This document shows positions 28,596 to 37,529 of a stretch of DNA of 64,000 nt, one piece after another. Source of the DNA: Shewanella gelidimarina (lineage in GTDB: Bacteria; Pseudomonadota; Gammaproteobacteria; Enterobacterales; Shewanellaceae). Each line of letters opens with the position of its first letter. Positions within the stretch are counted from its first letter, which is position 1. The DNA is taken from contig NZ_JAKIKW010000017.1 of the NCBI RefSeq assembly GCF_023283945.1, positions 57,841 through 121,840 on the forward strand. The letters are read 5' to 3'. Made by a program: the position numbers and the translations under genes. The notes under the pieces were generated by a model. That model made no database searches. It saw nothing but the letters and a program-made list of their open reading frames with translations, and had not been told where the DNA came from.

Positions 28596-30101
28596 ATGCA
28601 TTCTAGAAAGCCTTTTTATATTTTAGTTGCCTTGCTCTTTATTGCAGGCATCACCGCGAGTGTCTATCGCGGCATTGAACACAGCGTACCCTTTTTCCCC
28701 GGCAAACAAGTTCAAAGTTGGGCCATTGATGCAAAAGTCAGCTTCCAAGGGACCGGCGAACCTTCTGAGGTCTCTTTCTCTTTACCTGAAGATCCTGCTT
28801 ATGAAGTATTAGTCGAAAATGCAACATCACCCGGCTATGGTTTAACCATCACGAATAACAAGTATGATCGCCGCGCAATATGGTCTATTCGCAGCGCGAC
28901 TGGCCAACAAGATCTCTACTATAAAGTGACCTTGATCCCAACAGGTCAAGAGCAACTGCTTGCAAAGGGTGAACCAGAAGCACCAACGCCATATATGTGG
29001 CCAGCAACTGAAAGCGCTGCAGCCACACAGGCAACGGAAGAAGTTTGGGCTAAAAGTGCCACTAACCTTTCGTTTGCACAGCAGCTCAACAAAGAGCTGA
29101 ATGCTAATGAGCGCAGCCAAAATATTGAACTACTGCTGACAGGAAATTCACCGAATAAGTTATTTATTAGAATGCTGCACAACAAAGGCATTCCGGCTCA
29201 AGAAGTGAGCGGATTATTCCTTGAAGATCAGCGTCGCAGACAACAATTGACCACTTTCGTTGAAGTGTATAACGACGGTGAATGGCACTTATTCGACCCA
29301 GTCAAAGGAACTCAAGGGCGTCCAGAGAATCTATTGCTTTGGGATCGTTCAGGAACATCGGTACTCGATGTCATTGGTGGTGTTAACTCGCAAGTTAATT
29401 TCTCAATGCTACAAGATACCCGTTCCGCACTTGCGACTGCAATTGATGTAATGAAGAATGACAATGCACTTGATTTCTCTTTGTATCAATTACCGCTTGA
29501 GGAGCAAAGCCTTTTTAAAGGTATATTGCTTATCCCAATCGGTGTCTTAATGGTGGTGTTTTTACGCGTACTGATCGGCATTAAAACCTCTGGTACGTTT
29601 ATGCCGGTGCTAATTGCCCTCGCCTTTATACAAACAACACTCATTACAGGACTGGTTGGTTTTTTGCTGATTGTGGCATTTGGCTTGATGATCCGCTCAT
29701 ACCTATCTGAATTGAACCTGTTGCTCATATCGCGGATCTCCGCCGTGATTATTGTGGTTATCGGCATTATCGGGCTCTTTACCTTAATATCTTATAAGTT
29801 CGGTTTAAGCGAAGGCCTCACAATTACATTCTTCCCAATGATTATCTTGGCATGGACAATTGAAAGAATGTCTATTCTCTGGGAAGAGGAAGGCGCTAAA
29901 GAAGTGGTTATACAAGGTGGTGGTAGCCTATTTGTAGCAACATTGGCTTACTTAGCCATGAGCGCGACTTGGGTCCAACATTGGGTATTTAACTTCCTTG
30001 GAATTCACCTAGTGATCTTGGCCCTCGTGTTATTGATGGGACAATATACGGGTTATCGCTTGCTTGAGCTAAAACGCTTTAAGCCTTTGGCTGGAGAATA
30101 A
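28596..30101 (+). CDS. Inactive-transglutaminase / 7TM membrane protein
   Basis: This 501-residue protein has an N-terminal membrane helix (about 5-22) and a periplasmic domain (about 30-300) ending in a transglutaminase-like part (VEVYNDGEWHLFDPVKG) without a recognisable catalytic cysteine. About seven membrane helices follow (305-495). This is the family of inactive transglutaminase fused to seven transmembrane helices (PF14400/PF14402 types). A transport or sensing role is possible; none is proven here. It lies between the retropepsin lipoprotein (14-base gap) and the ATP-grasp ligase (1-base gap). Confidence 0.82.
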   Translation: MHSRKPFYILVALLFIAGITASVYRGIEHSVPFFPGKQVQSWAIDAKVSFQGTGEPSEVSFSLPEDPAYEVLVENATSPGYGLTITNNKYDRRAIWSIRSATGQQDLYYKVTLIPTGQEQLLAKGEPEAPTPYMWPATESAAATQATEEVWAKSATNLSFAQQLNKELNANERSQNIELLLTGNSPNKLFIRMLHNKGIPAQEVSGLFLEDQRRRQQLTTFVEVYNDGEWHLFDPVKGTQGRPENLLLWDRSGTSVLDVIGGVNSQVNFSMLQDTRSALATAIDVMKNDNALDFSLYQLPLEEQSLFKGILLIPIGVLMVVFLRVLIGIKTSGTFMPVLIALAFIQTTLITGLVGFLLIVAFGLMIRSYLSELNLLLISRISAVIIVVIGIIGLFTLISYKFGLSEGLTITFFPMIILAWTIERMSILWEEEGAKEVVIQGGGSLFVATLAYLAMSATWVQHWVFNFLGIHLVILALVLLMGQYTGYRLLELKRFKPLAGE

Positions 30102-30102
30102 T

Positions 30103-31053
30103 ATGTTTCTCGCTAACCCCTCTGCTTTAAAGCGTGGCGGTGTTTTGGGTATGAACAAACGTAATATCGACTATATTGGTCGTTATAACCCGCGTAAGTA
30201 CTACAAACGAGTCGATGACAAGCTAACAACAAAGCAACTCGCCCTTGCTAACAATATTGCCGTACCTGATCTTATTGGTACTGTCTCCGAACAACACGGA
30301 ATTAACGATATTCCGGCAATGGTTAATGACACGGTTGGTTTTGTCATTAAGCCATCAAAGGGCTCTGGCGGCAAAGGGATCCTAGTGGTCACTAAAGTCG
30401 AGAATGGTCGCTATTACAAGCCAAACGGTCAGGAGGTTACGCCTTCTGAAGTTTATCGTCATGTATCAAATGTGCTCAGTGGTCTGTTCTCATTAGGCGG
30501 TAATCCCGATGTTGCGATTGTTGAAGGCTTAATCCAGTTTGATCCTGTGTTCGATGGTTACTCCTATGAAGGAGTGCCAGATATCCGTTTAATCGTGTTT
30601 AAAGGCTTCCCGATTATGGGGATGATACGCCTATCGACGGCAGCATCAGACGGTAAAGCGAATCTACACCAAGGTGCTGTGGGTGTTGGAGTTGATATTG
30701 CAACAGGCAAAGGGCTGCATGCCGTCCAGTTTGATAAACCTATAGACTTGCATCCAGATACCCAAAAGAAGCTAACTGACATTCAGGTGCCCCACTGGGA
30801 TATGCTGCTGCATACCGCCTCTAAAGCCTATGAAATGTCTGAGCTCGGCTATTTGGGTACCGATATGGTGCTCGATAAGTATAAAGGCCCTTTATTACTA
30901 GAGCTAAATGCGCGTCCAGGCCTTGCGATTCAAATTGCAAATGGCTGTGGGATTTTGGCAAATTTGCGTCATGTTGAACAGATGCCAAACCACAACATGT
31001 CGGTTGAAGAACGTGTGGCGTATGCCAAGATACACTTTAGTGCTAAGAGCTAA
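30103..31053 (+). CDS. ATP-grasp alpha-L-glutamate ligase-like protein
   Basis: This 316-residue cytosolic protein of the ATP-grasp fold is related to RimK. GFVIKPSKGSGGKGILVV (about 85-102) is the glycine-rich ATP loop, and LLELNARPGLAIQIANG (about 265-281) carries the Mg-binding Glu/Asn. The family is predicted to ligate an amino acid or peptide through an acyl-phosphate; substrates are unknown here. GGAG lies before the ATG. The next gene overlaps its end by 32 bases. Confidence 0.85.
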   Translation: MFLANPSALKRGGVLGMNKRNIDYIGRYNPRKYYKRVDDKLTTKQLALANNIAVPDLIGTVSEQHGINDIPAMVNDTVGFVIKPSKGSGGKGILVVTKVENGRYYKPNGQEVTPSEVYRHVSNVLSGLFSLGGNPDVAIVEGLIQFDPVFDGYSYEGVPDIRLIVFKGFPIMGMIRLSTAASDGKANLHQGAVGVGVDIATGKGLHAVQFDKPIDLHPDTQKKLTDIQVPHWDMLLHTASKAYEMSELGYLGTDMVLDKYKGPLLLELNARPGLAIQIANGCGILANLRHVEQMPNHNMSVEERVAYAKIHFSAKS

Positions 31054-32764
31054 ATTCAAAGTAAACCTTGTTGGCTTGGTTATTGTGCTAACAAGTATGG
31101 TCCACACGGCAGCCAGTGCTGCCGTGTCACCTATTCCACTATTGGTTGAGCAATGCCTGCGCTATCGTTTTCCAACTCATGCTATTGACCCCGCCTTAGA
31201 CAGTAATACCAATGCCATAAAACTTGAAAGACAGCTTATTGGCTTTTTTAATATTAACGATCGGATTAAGTATTATCGTCAATATCCTCTCTCTTATTCG
31301 GATAGAGAACGGGTACTGCAATGCCAATTATACCTCGCTGATGAACTAGCACTTTTTTTAGATTCCTCACCGTTTCAAACTTTACAATTTAGCTTGGCCA
31401 ATAACGATAGTCAGCAAATAACGGCTCTGCTAAAACGTATCAATCAGTTATCAAAGAGCAGTCAATCCCCGAGATACAAAGCACAACTGCACACTGCACA
31501 AGCAGCGTTTAAGCAGGAAGTGAGCTCGCAAGCATTAAGCTTGAATATGCAAGATAAAACATGTGAGTTATCCCATAACCCTGCCGATGAAACGAGTACT
31601 GACTTCAACGGGTCACTAGCCAGTTATTTGATCCGCCAGCCTGATGAGCTGTGTCGAAAGCGTGTTTGGCAAGCCTATCAATCGAGAGCATCAACTAAAA
31701 ATAAAACCGCATTAGACACCATTAAAGACTTAAGGTCTCAGCAGGCGCGACAGTCAGGTTTTGCTGATTACAGCCAATTTAAGTTACATCAACAAATGCT
31801 GTCATCTTCAGAGATTGTTGAGCAATTTCTGCTGTCTCAAACCAAGAATATCAACATAGCACCGTGGGACCTTGGTCGGGTGCTTGCGTCTGCCCCTTCT
31901 TCTCCTGTCACCGCAATGGATTCGAGCAAATGGCTCACGTTGGTGGCTAAAGAACTTGCAGTGTTAGCCATACGTTTTGAGTGGATAAATGAAAAATCGA
32001 TTCGTGTATGGCATAAGCAGCGACTTCTCGGTGATATTTATTTAACTGAAAATAAGAAGATAGCCATTAAGCCAATTCGACAACTTGTGGTTGGACAACA
32101 GTTCGGTCAAGTTGAACTGTCATTACCGGTAAAACTAACGCGATACCAACAACAAAGACATGCCGTTAAAGCCGTTGCAACGGCAATCAAAAAACTGAGT
32201 AAAGGTCATCAATTTTATTTGCTCAACACCTTAGGCGAAACGGCAGATAGCAATAATATTGATGCGTTGTGGATAGAGTATTGGTTATTAGATAAACTGC
32301 TTAAAGCACCTCAACAAGGTTCTCGAGAAGCCATACTGCAACTCTATTCAGAACAACTTTCACTATTTCGATCTAAAGTCGCACTAGACTTATACCGAGC
32401 AGACTCAAGCTCACCGCTGTTCGACCATAATAAGCAGTTTTCACTAAGCTTCGGAAAATACTGGGATAAAATAGAAGATGCGCCCTTTACCTTTAGTGCT
32501 ATTGTTTACGAAGGTCCTCTCTATTATCAAAAATTATGGCAACAAAACGTCGCAAATTATATCTATCAATCGACCAAGGGTTGCCAACATCAAGCCGTTA
32601 TTTTTGACACCTTGGTGGTGAATGAACCTTCCGACAGTATTGAAGTGATCCTTCAAGAGCTATTGGGATCGCCGATTACCGCTGTTCCACTTATAAAAAG
32701 GATTCAATATGCCTTCGATACTCCGAATAAGTACCCTAGCCGCTGCACTTTTTTGCGCCAGTAG
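31022..32764 (+). CDS. Secreted M3 peptidase-like protein lacking HExxH
   Basis: This 580-residue protein (start chosen at ATG 31022, which gives a signal peptide ending near TAASA) has several landmarks of M3 oligopeptidases in order: CRKRVWQAYQSRAS (about 211-224), RSQQARQSGFADYSQF (about 238-253), APWDLG (280-285), SIRVWHK..LLGDIYL (326-341), VALDLYRADSSS (453-464) and YEGPLYYQKLW (496-506). Between them, where M3 enzymes have HExFGH, the sequence reads SKGHQFYLLN with no HExxH anywhere. It is therefore probably a non-catalytic relative. The assignment is by eye. The longer frame from 30908 is only read-through inside the upstream gene. Confidence 0.65.
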   Translation: MPRYTLVLRAKFKVNLVGLVIVLTSMVHTAASAAVSPIPLLVEQCLRYRFPTHAIDPALDSNTNAIKLERQLIGFFNINDRIKYYRQYPLSYSDRERVLQCQLYLADELALFLDSSPFQTLQFSLANNDSQQITALLKRINQLSKSSQSPRYKAQLHTAQAAFKQEVSSQALSLNMQDKTCELSHNPADETSTDFNGSLASYLIRQPDELCRKRVWQAYQSRASTKNKTALDTIKDLRSQQARQSGFADYSQFKLHQQMLSSSEIVEQFLLSQTKNINIAPWDLGRVLASAPSSPVTAMDSSKWLTLVAKELAVLAIRFEWINEKSIRVWHKQRLLGDIYLTENKKIAIKPIRQLVVGQQFGQVELSLPVKLTRYQQQRHAVKAVATAIKKLSKGHQFYLLNTLGETADSNNIDALWIEYWLLDKLLKAPQQGSREAILQLYSEQLSLFRSKVALDLYRADSSSPLFDHNKQFSLSFGKYWDKIEDAPFTFSAIVYEGPLYYQKLWQQNVANYIYQSTKGCQHQAVIFDTLVVNEPSDSIEVILQELLGSPITAVPLIKRIQYAFDTPNKYPSRCTFLRQ

Positions 32765-33809
32765 TTTCGCATCAGCCCCTTTGGTTACTGAAGCGGCTAA
32801 AAGTGAAGTCTATCAAGGAATTAAAGCTAATCTTGAAACGCATCTATTTGAACTACCTCCGCGTGTTCAAGGCCACTATGGCATTAGACAATATAGAATG
32901 ACCGGTGACAGCCGATATGCCAATGCAGCATTGGTTGACCTATATGCGGTAACAGAAGCCCAAGCCTTCTACGCTTGTAACCTTGATAACAAAGACTTCA
33001 TCAGCAACGAAGCAACCAAAGCCATTTCAGTTTTGGGTAAAGGGCCCAGAGCTAAGGCGCGTAAAAAAGCCTTAAAGCCCTTTCCAGAATTTATCTTCTA
33101 CACCGACGTATTGTTACGTTATTCAAGCCGCATTGATGAATTTGGTCTCACTGGCCCATGCCATGAACAATTGATCACTACCTTGAAAAAAGCCGATCTA
33201 AAAACCGGACTCACTGACAAAGCCATGATAGAAACGTGGGCAGCTCAACTCATTAACTATGTCTACTGGGCAAAGCAGATTGGTGTTGGGGATTATTTAG
33301 CGGACTATAAAAGTGCGTTTATTGGTGTCTACCCTGATAACCAAGATCAACAGCTCGATAAAAAGCAATATCGGAATAAACTCTACGGTATGACCCATTT
33401 TATTTTTGCCGCCAGTGAATATTACCAACACAACGTAAATGCTAAAGAGTTTGCTTGGATTTTAGATCATTTTGAGAAAAATATTGACCGGATCCTTGAA
33501 GACGCTACCGATGATATTATTGCAGAAGTTGGCATCAGCTTCCTACTTGCAGGACAGCCCAATAACCCCGTTGTCGCCAAAACTCAACAGCATATTATCA
33601 AGGCTTTCAATCAACAAGAGCAGATGATCACTTCGCCTCGTGGCAATCCAGATCTGGCGATGGGTGAGCATCGTAATGTGTTAGCAATGATGCTGCTTGA
33701 TTGGCCTGAAAAACTGCACAAAGGCCCCTATTTGTCTGAACTAAAAGCAACCAAAAAATACTTGCCAAAGCAGGTTCAGGCTAAACAACAAACCAATAGT
33801 GAACGCTAA
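32709..33809 (+). CDS. Secreted helical protein, DUF3541-like
   Basis: This 366-residue protein has a signal peptide (about 1-22, ending SSFASA) and is rich in predicted helix. Segments such as LPPRVQGHYGIRQYRMTGD and the run near WAAQLINYVYWAKQ suggest the uncharacterised DUF3541 group, but I am not certain. AAGGA lies 6 bases before the ATG, and the gene overlaps the M3-like gene by 56 bases. The overlap implies coupled translation and a shared role. No catalytic motif is recognised. Confidence 0.7.
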   Translation: MPSILRISTLAAALFCASSFASAPLVTEAAKSEVYQGIKANLETHLFELPPRVQGHYGIRQYRMTGDSRYANAALVDLYAVTEAQAFYACNLDNKDFISNEATKAISVLGKGPRAKARKKALKPFPEFIFYTDVLLRYSSRIDEFGLTGPCHEQLITTLKKADLKTGLTDKAMIETWAAQLINYVYWAKQIGVGDYLADYKSAFIGVYPDNQDQQLDKKQYRNKLYGMTHFIFAASEYYQHNVNAKEFAWILDHFEKNIDRILEDATDDIIAEVGISFLLAGQPNNPVVAKTQQHIIKAFNQQEQMITSPRGNPDLAMGEHRNVLAMMLLDWPEKLHKGPYLSELKATKKYLPKQVQAKQQTNSER

Positions 33810-33812
33810 AAA

Positions 33813-34712
33813 ATGGATAGAGCAAAATCTACATTAGAGCAATGGCGTATTATACAAGCGGTTGTCGACTACGGTGGCTATGCCCAAGCGGCGGAAAAAC
33901 TGAATAAGAGTCAGTCTTCACTCAATCACGCCGTTGCTAAGCTGCAATTTCAACTCGGCGTTCAACTGCTTGAAGTTAAAGGCCGTAAAGCGTACCTCAC
34001 TGAGTGTGGCGAAGTACTGCTACGCCGGTCGCGCCACATTACCCAATCGGTGAATGAGTTGGAGCTGCTGGCCAATAATTTAGAAACGGGTTGGGAGCCG
34101 ACACTGACGATAGCGCGTGAAATTATCTATCCTATGGATGATCTTGTTGATGTACTCAGTCAATTCTATCCTCTTAGTCGCGGTACACGCATTACTGTCA
34201 TCGACACGGTATTAACCGGTACGTCCGAGCTTATTATCGATGAGGCTGTGGATATTGCCATCTGTGGTGGCCCTCCCCCTAAGGGACATTTGGCTGAGCC
34301 TTTAATTGATATTAACTTTAATCTCGTGTGTCATCCTCAGCACCCACTGGCTCAGTACGATGTGATTGAAGAAGATGAAACGCTTGCTCAGCATCTGCAA
34401 ATTGTTATCAAAGACACCGGGCTAATCCCCAATACTGACTTGGGTTGGCTCAAAGCTGAGCAGCGTTGGACGGTAACCAACTTTCACGAAGCCATTGTTA
34501 TTTTAAAAAAGGGGATGGGATTTTGCTGGTTGCCAGAGGATGTGGTGCAGTCTCTCATTGAAAATGGAGAGCTGAAAAAGCTCCACTTGAAAGGTTCATC
34601 TAAACGCAAAGCAACGCTAAGTTTGGTTATCCCTAATAGAGATAAACAAGGGACCGCGAGTGAGTTAATCGAGTCATTGATAAAAAAACATCATTTAATC
34701 GATACTATCTGA
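33813..34712 (+). CDS. LysR-family transcription regulator
   Basis: This 299-residue protein has an N-terminal winged helix (about 8-66: QWRIIQAVVDYGGYAQAAEKLNKSQSSLNHAVAKLQ) and an effector-binding domain. It lies 3 bases after the helical-protein gene in the same direction and is followed by a terminator, so it is the last gene of the cluster and probably regulates it. A LysR gene co-directional with its targets, not divergent, is less usual. Confidence 0.9.
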   Translation: MDRAKSTLEQWRIIQAVVDYGGYAQAAEKLNKSQSSLNHAVAKLQFQLGVQLLEVKGRKAYLTECGEVLLRRSRHITQSVNELELLANNLETGWEPTLTIAREIIYPMDDLVDVLSQFYPLSRGTRITVIDTVLTGTSELIIDEAVDIAICGGPPPKGHLAEPLIDINFNLVCHPQHPLAQYDVIEEDETLAQHLQIVIKDTGLIPNTDLGWLKAEQRWTVTNFHEAIVILKKGMGFCWLPEDVVQSLIENGELKKLHLKGSSKRKATLSLVIPNRDKQGTASELIESLIKKHHLIDTI

Positions 34713-34718
34713 AAATTT

Positions 34719-34743
34719 AAAAACGCTCGAAAGAGCGTTTTTT
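34719..34743 (+). terminator. Terminator after the LysR gene
   Basis: The stem CGCTC/GAGCG has a GAAA loop (34724-34737) and is extended by A-T pairs. Five A precede it and six T follow. It may also serve the convergent 82-codon gene. Confidence 0.85.
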
Positions 34744-34750
34744 GTGATTT

Positions 34751-34999
34751 CTACACTTCAATATTAATCAACGTTCCTATGGTCTCAGATGAGGCCTCAA
34801 TAACCTCGGCTGATGCTTGAGCGTGACTTACGGCTTGCGCTGCACTTATTAACGCCGCTTGACTATCACTGCTGTCGACAGTGGTCGTTGAAGACACCGA
34901 TTGACTTGAACTTGCCACATCAACCGTTGCTTGCGTTAAATCAGACTGTGCGCTTTGAAAACCATTGTGCCCTGAAATAATACTGGGAGGTATTTGCAT
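34751..34999 (-). CDS. Small protein of unknown function
   Basis: This 82-residue protein is rich in Ser, Ala and Gln. It begins MQIPPSIISGHNGFQSAQ and ends IGTLINIEV. The ATG at 34999 is preferred over the upstream GTG at 35011 because GAG lies 8 bases before it. The beginning and end recall small Shewanella proteins and the C-termini of flagellar rod/hook proteins (LGTLI-x-I-x-V), so an axial-protein-like helix is possible, but this is weak. It is alone and convergent with the LysR gene. Confidence 0.65.
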   Translation of the reverse strand: MQIPPSIISGHNGFQSAQSDLTQATVDVASSSQSVSSTTTVDSSDSQAALISAAQAVSHAQASAEVIEASSETIGTLINIEV

Positions 35000-35353
35000 A
35001 ACGTGTCTCACTTATTAGTCAGTGCTTGGATTATCAAGTAACGTATTAATAATGTACAGCGTTTATCCAAAAATAAGCTTTTAGATTCAACGCCAAAGCA
35101 CTTTTACTATTGAGCTAAAGATGACACTTTACATCATAACCACAATGCCTTTCTCTGCGAACTTAATGAGGGGGTAAACGACTAAAACTTCTATTTTAAA
35201 GGACTGTTACCTATAATGTTATTCAGCTTTAGTACAAGGTTTATAGCGTAGTATTTTATTCTCGGCTTTAAATAGCCACTCTTGTTTTTAAATGATACGG
35301 TTATAACGTTATGATCAAAAAATCAATCAATCCTGGAAGAGGAAGCCGTTTAT
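35000..35353. other. Intergenic stretch before the response regulator
   Basis: About 350 bases between divergent genes hold promoters for both but no clear gene, RNA or repeat. GTTATAACGTTATGATC near 35299-35315 may include a -10 element for the response regulator. Confidence 0.4.
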
Positions 35354-35719
35354 ATGGATAAACCTAAAATACTCGTTGTTGATGATGACCCCATTTGTTC
35401 AAGCCTACTATTATCAGTGTTAGGTGATGATTATCATGTCATTACAATCAATTCTGGTATACATGCCATTGAGCTCGCCAGTAGTTTACAACCCCACTGT
35501 ATTTTTCTTGATATCATGATGCCGGAAAAAAATGGCTACCAAGTGCTCAAAGATCTAAAGAGCAATGACTTAACCAACGTAATCCCAGTCATCATTATTA
35601 GCGGTCTAAATGAAGGTTCAGATGAAAATTTAGCCCTAAGATTAGGCGCCCAAGACTACATCTTTAAGCCTATTAACCCTGATGATGTATACAACAAATT
35701 AAAGACACATCTTAAATAA
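35354..35719 (+). CDS. Single-domain response regulator
   Basis: This 121-residue CheY-like receiver domain has no output domain. The acidic pocket is VVDDDP (about 8-13), the phospho-acceptor Asp is in IFLDIMMPEKNG (about 54), the conserved Ser is in IISGL and the Lys in YIFKPINPDD (about 107). No kinase gene is adjacent, so its partner is elsewhere. AGAGGAAG lies about 9 bases before the ATG. Confidence 0.9.
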   Translation: MDKPKILVVDDDPICSSLLLSVLGDDYHVITINSGIHAIELASSLQPHCIFLDIMMPEKNGYQVLKDLKSNDLTNVIPVIIISGLNEGSDENLALRLGAQDYIFKPINPDDVYNKLKTHLK

Positions 35720-35729
35720 GGTCAGTGGA

Positions 35730-36176
35730 TTAATTTATTGCCAAACTGTATGAAAAATATTCGCTGCCTTTTACGAAGTCCATTTTTTCATAAAGCGATT
35801 GTGCGGAATAGTTATCTTTTGCCGTTCCCAAATCAATCCTAATTGAACCGTTATTTTTTGAAAAAATAATTACTTGTTCAATCAAACCACGAGCAATACC
35901 CTGCTTACGATGGGAAGGTACGACAAATAGGTCGTTGAGTATGGTTATTTTCCCAAGAGACACCGATGAGAAACAGTGATAGTTCAACACAAAGCCAACA
36001 GGTTGCATATCATCGCTGTAAGCAATAAGCACCCTCGCCTCTTTATTGGCTAAGCGTTCGGCTAAATAAACACGATACATCTCTGGTGCAGAGGCTTGCT
36101 TATAGAAAACCATATACTGATTAAAAAGCATCACCAGTTCATCTAACTCGTCGATTGAAATTTCTTTTATGTTCAT
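35730..36176 (-). CDS. GNAT-family N-acetyltransferase
   Basis: This 148-residue protein has the acetyl-CoA-binding motif RKQGIARGLIEQ (about 92-103) and LYEKMDFVKG near the C-terminus. The substrate is unknown. AGGAG lies upstream of ATG 36176. It converges on the response-regulator gene. Confidence 0.85.
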   Translation of the reverse strand: MNIKEISIDELDELVMLFNQYMVFYKQASAPEMYRVYLAERLANKEARVLIAYSDDMQPVGFVLNYHCFSSVSLGKITILNDLFVVPSHRKQGIARGLIEQVIIFSKNNGSIRIDLGTAKDNYSAQSLYEKMDFVKGSEYFSYSLAIN

Positions 36177-36386
36177 TGCAGAATCATCTCCTTAGAAAAA
36201 TCCCCAGTGATAGGGCATCAGTCAAACATAGTTATAACCGCAAGTATTCAGTCTCATTCTGGCATCCTATAGCAAGCATTACATCTATAAATGCACTATT
36301 TATTAAACTCTCAATATTCAGATTTCTATATTGAACTCTATCTATCTCCATCAGGATGAAATCGGGTCATCATTATGACAAAGACA

Positions 36387-37493
36387 TTACCAACCGGCTT
36401 CCCAATCTTTCCATACTGGATTTAAACCTCGCGCACTTATCGCTTGAGCAACTTGCAGAGGGCTACGCTCATCACTTATCTCAAATTGGTCTAATTGTGA
36501 ATTGGGCTCGTCGTAGCCGCCAGGTTGGGTTGAGCTGCCCGCACTCACATTGGTCACCCCTAGTGCAAATAGATTATCTCGCAGCGCTGGTGTTTCACGG
36601 GTTGATAAGCTTATTTCTAATTGCTGATTAAATAACCTGAATGCGCAGATCATTTGCACTAAGCCTTTATCTGTTAACTCCACTTTAGGTGAAATGCCAC
36701 CAGTACAAGGCCTTAAACGCGGCAGTGAAATACTATAACGGCTGCGCCAGTAGGTTTTCTCTAAATACGCAAGATGATGTCCCATCAACAGCGCATCTGA
36801 ACGCCAGTCATCAAGGCCAAGTAAAACGCCTAAACCTATCTTATCAACCCCGGCTTGTGCCACTCGCTCTGGGGATTCAAGACGATAACTAAAGTCTTTC
36901 TTTTTGCCTCGCGTGTGATGCTTAGCATACGTCAGTGGATTATAGGTTTCTTGATAGAGCATCACAGCATCAAGCCCATCTTCTATCAACGACTCATAGT
37001 CGCTCTGCTGCAACGGCTGAACTTCCATTGCAACATGACTAAACTGCTGCTTTACCAGCGGTAACATCTGCTTAAAATAGGGTAAGCCGACTTTAGTGTC
37101 ATGCTCACCCGACACTAAAAGAATAGCGTCGTAGCCCATCTGTTTCACTAAAGACATCTCTTTAAGCAGTTCAGTTTCTGACAGCGTTTTACGTTTAAGC
37201 TTATTACTCATGGTAAAACCACAGTAATCACATTCGTTAGCACATAGATTTGAAAGGTACAGCGGAATATACATCCCCAGGCTGGCACCAAAACGCTGTC
37301 GCGTCAGTGCAGCAGAGCGTTGCGCCATCTCTTCAATATAATCTTCAGCCGCGGGAGACAGTAATGCCAGCAGACTATTGAGATCGCCCGCAGGACTCTG
37401 CAACGCGCGTTCAACCTCTTGCTTTGTCGTCGAATACAGCGACATTTGTAACTCACTGCGGGACAACTTTTTAAATTCATCGACAAAGCTCAT
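36387..37493 (-). CDS. thiH: 2-iminoacetate synthase
   Basis: ThiH is a radical SAM enzyme that cleaves tyrosine to dehydroglycine for thiazole formation. It has 368 residues, and the cluster motif C-x3-C-x2-C is CANECDYC (about 88-95). LPRLRPCTGG and ETPALRDN are family segments. It is the last gene of thiC-DE-F-S-G-H and begins 36 bases after thiG. Confidence 0.94.
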   Translation of the reverse strand: MSFVDEFKKLSRSELQMSLYSTTKQEVERALQSPAGDLNSLLALLSPAAEDYIEEMAQRSAALTRQRFGASLGMYIPLYLSNLCANECDYCGFTMSNKLKRKTLSETELLKEMSLVKQMGYDAILLVSGEHDTKVGLPYFKQMLPLVKQQFSHVAMEVQPLQQSDYESLIEDGLDAVMLYQETYNPLTYAKHHTRGKKKDFSYRLESPERVAQAGVDKIGLGVLLGLDDWRSDALLMGHHLAYLEKTYWRSRYSISLPRLRPCTGGISPKVELTDKGLVQMICAFRLFNQQLEISLSTRETPALRDNLFALGVTNVSAGSSTQPGGYDEPNSQLDQFEISDERSPLQVAQAISARGLNPVWKDWEAGW

Positions 37494-37529
37494 AAAGCCG
37501 CCTTTTGATTATGCTCAAGGCCGTTAGCG

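Noticed and set aside
30908..31021. Upstream extension of the M3-like frame
   Set aside because: It is a second frame of the ATP-grasp gene; starting at 31022 gives a proper signal peptide.
36356..36631. 91-codon plus-strand frame
   Set aside because: It overlaps the 3' end of thiH on the other strand and has no independent support.
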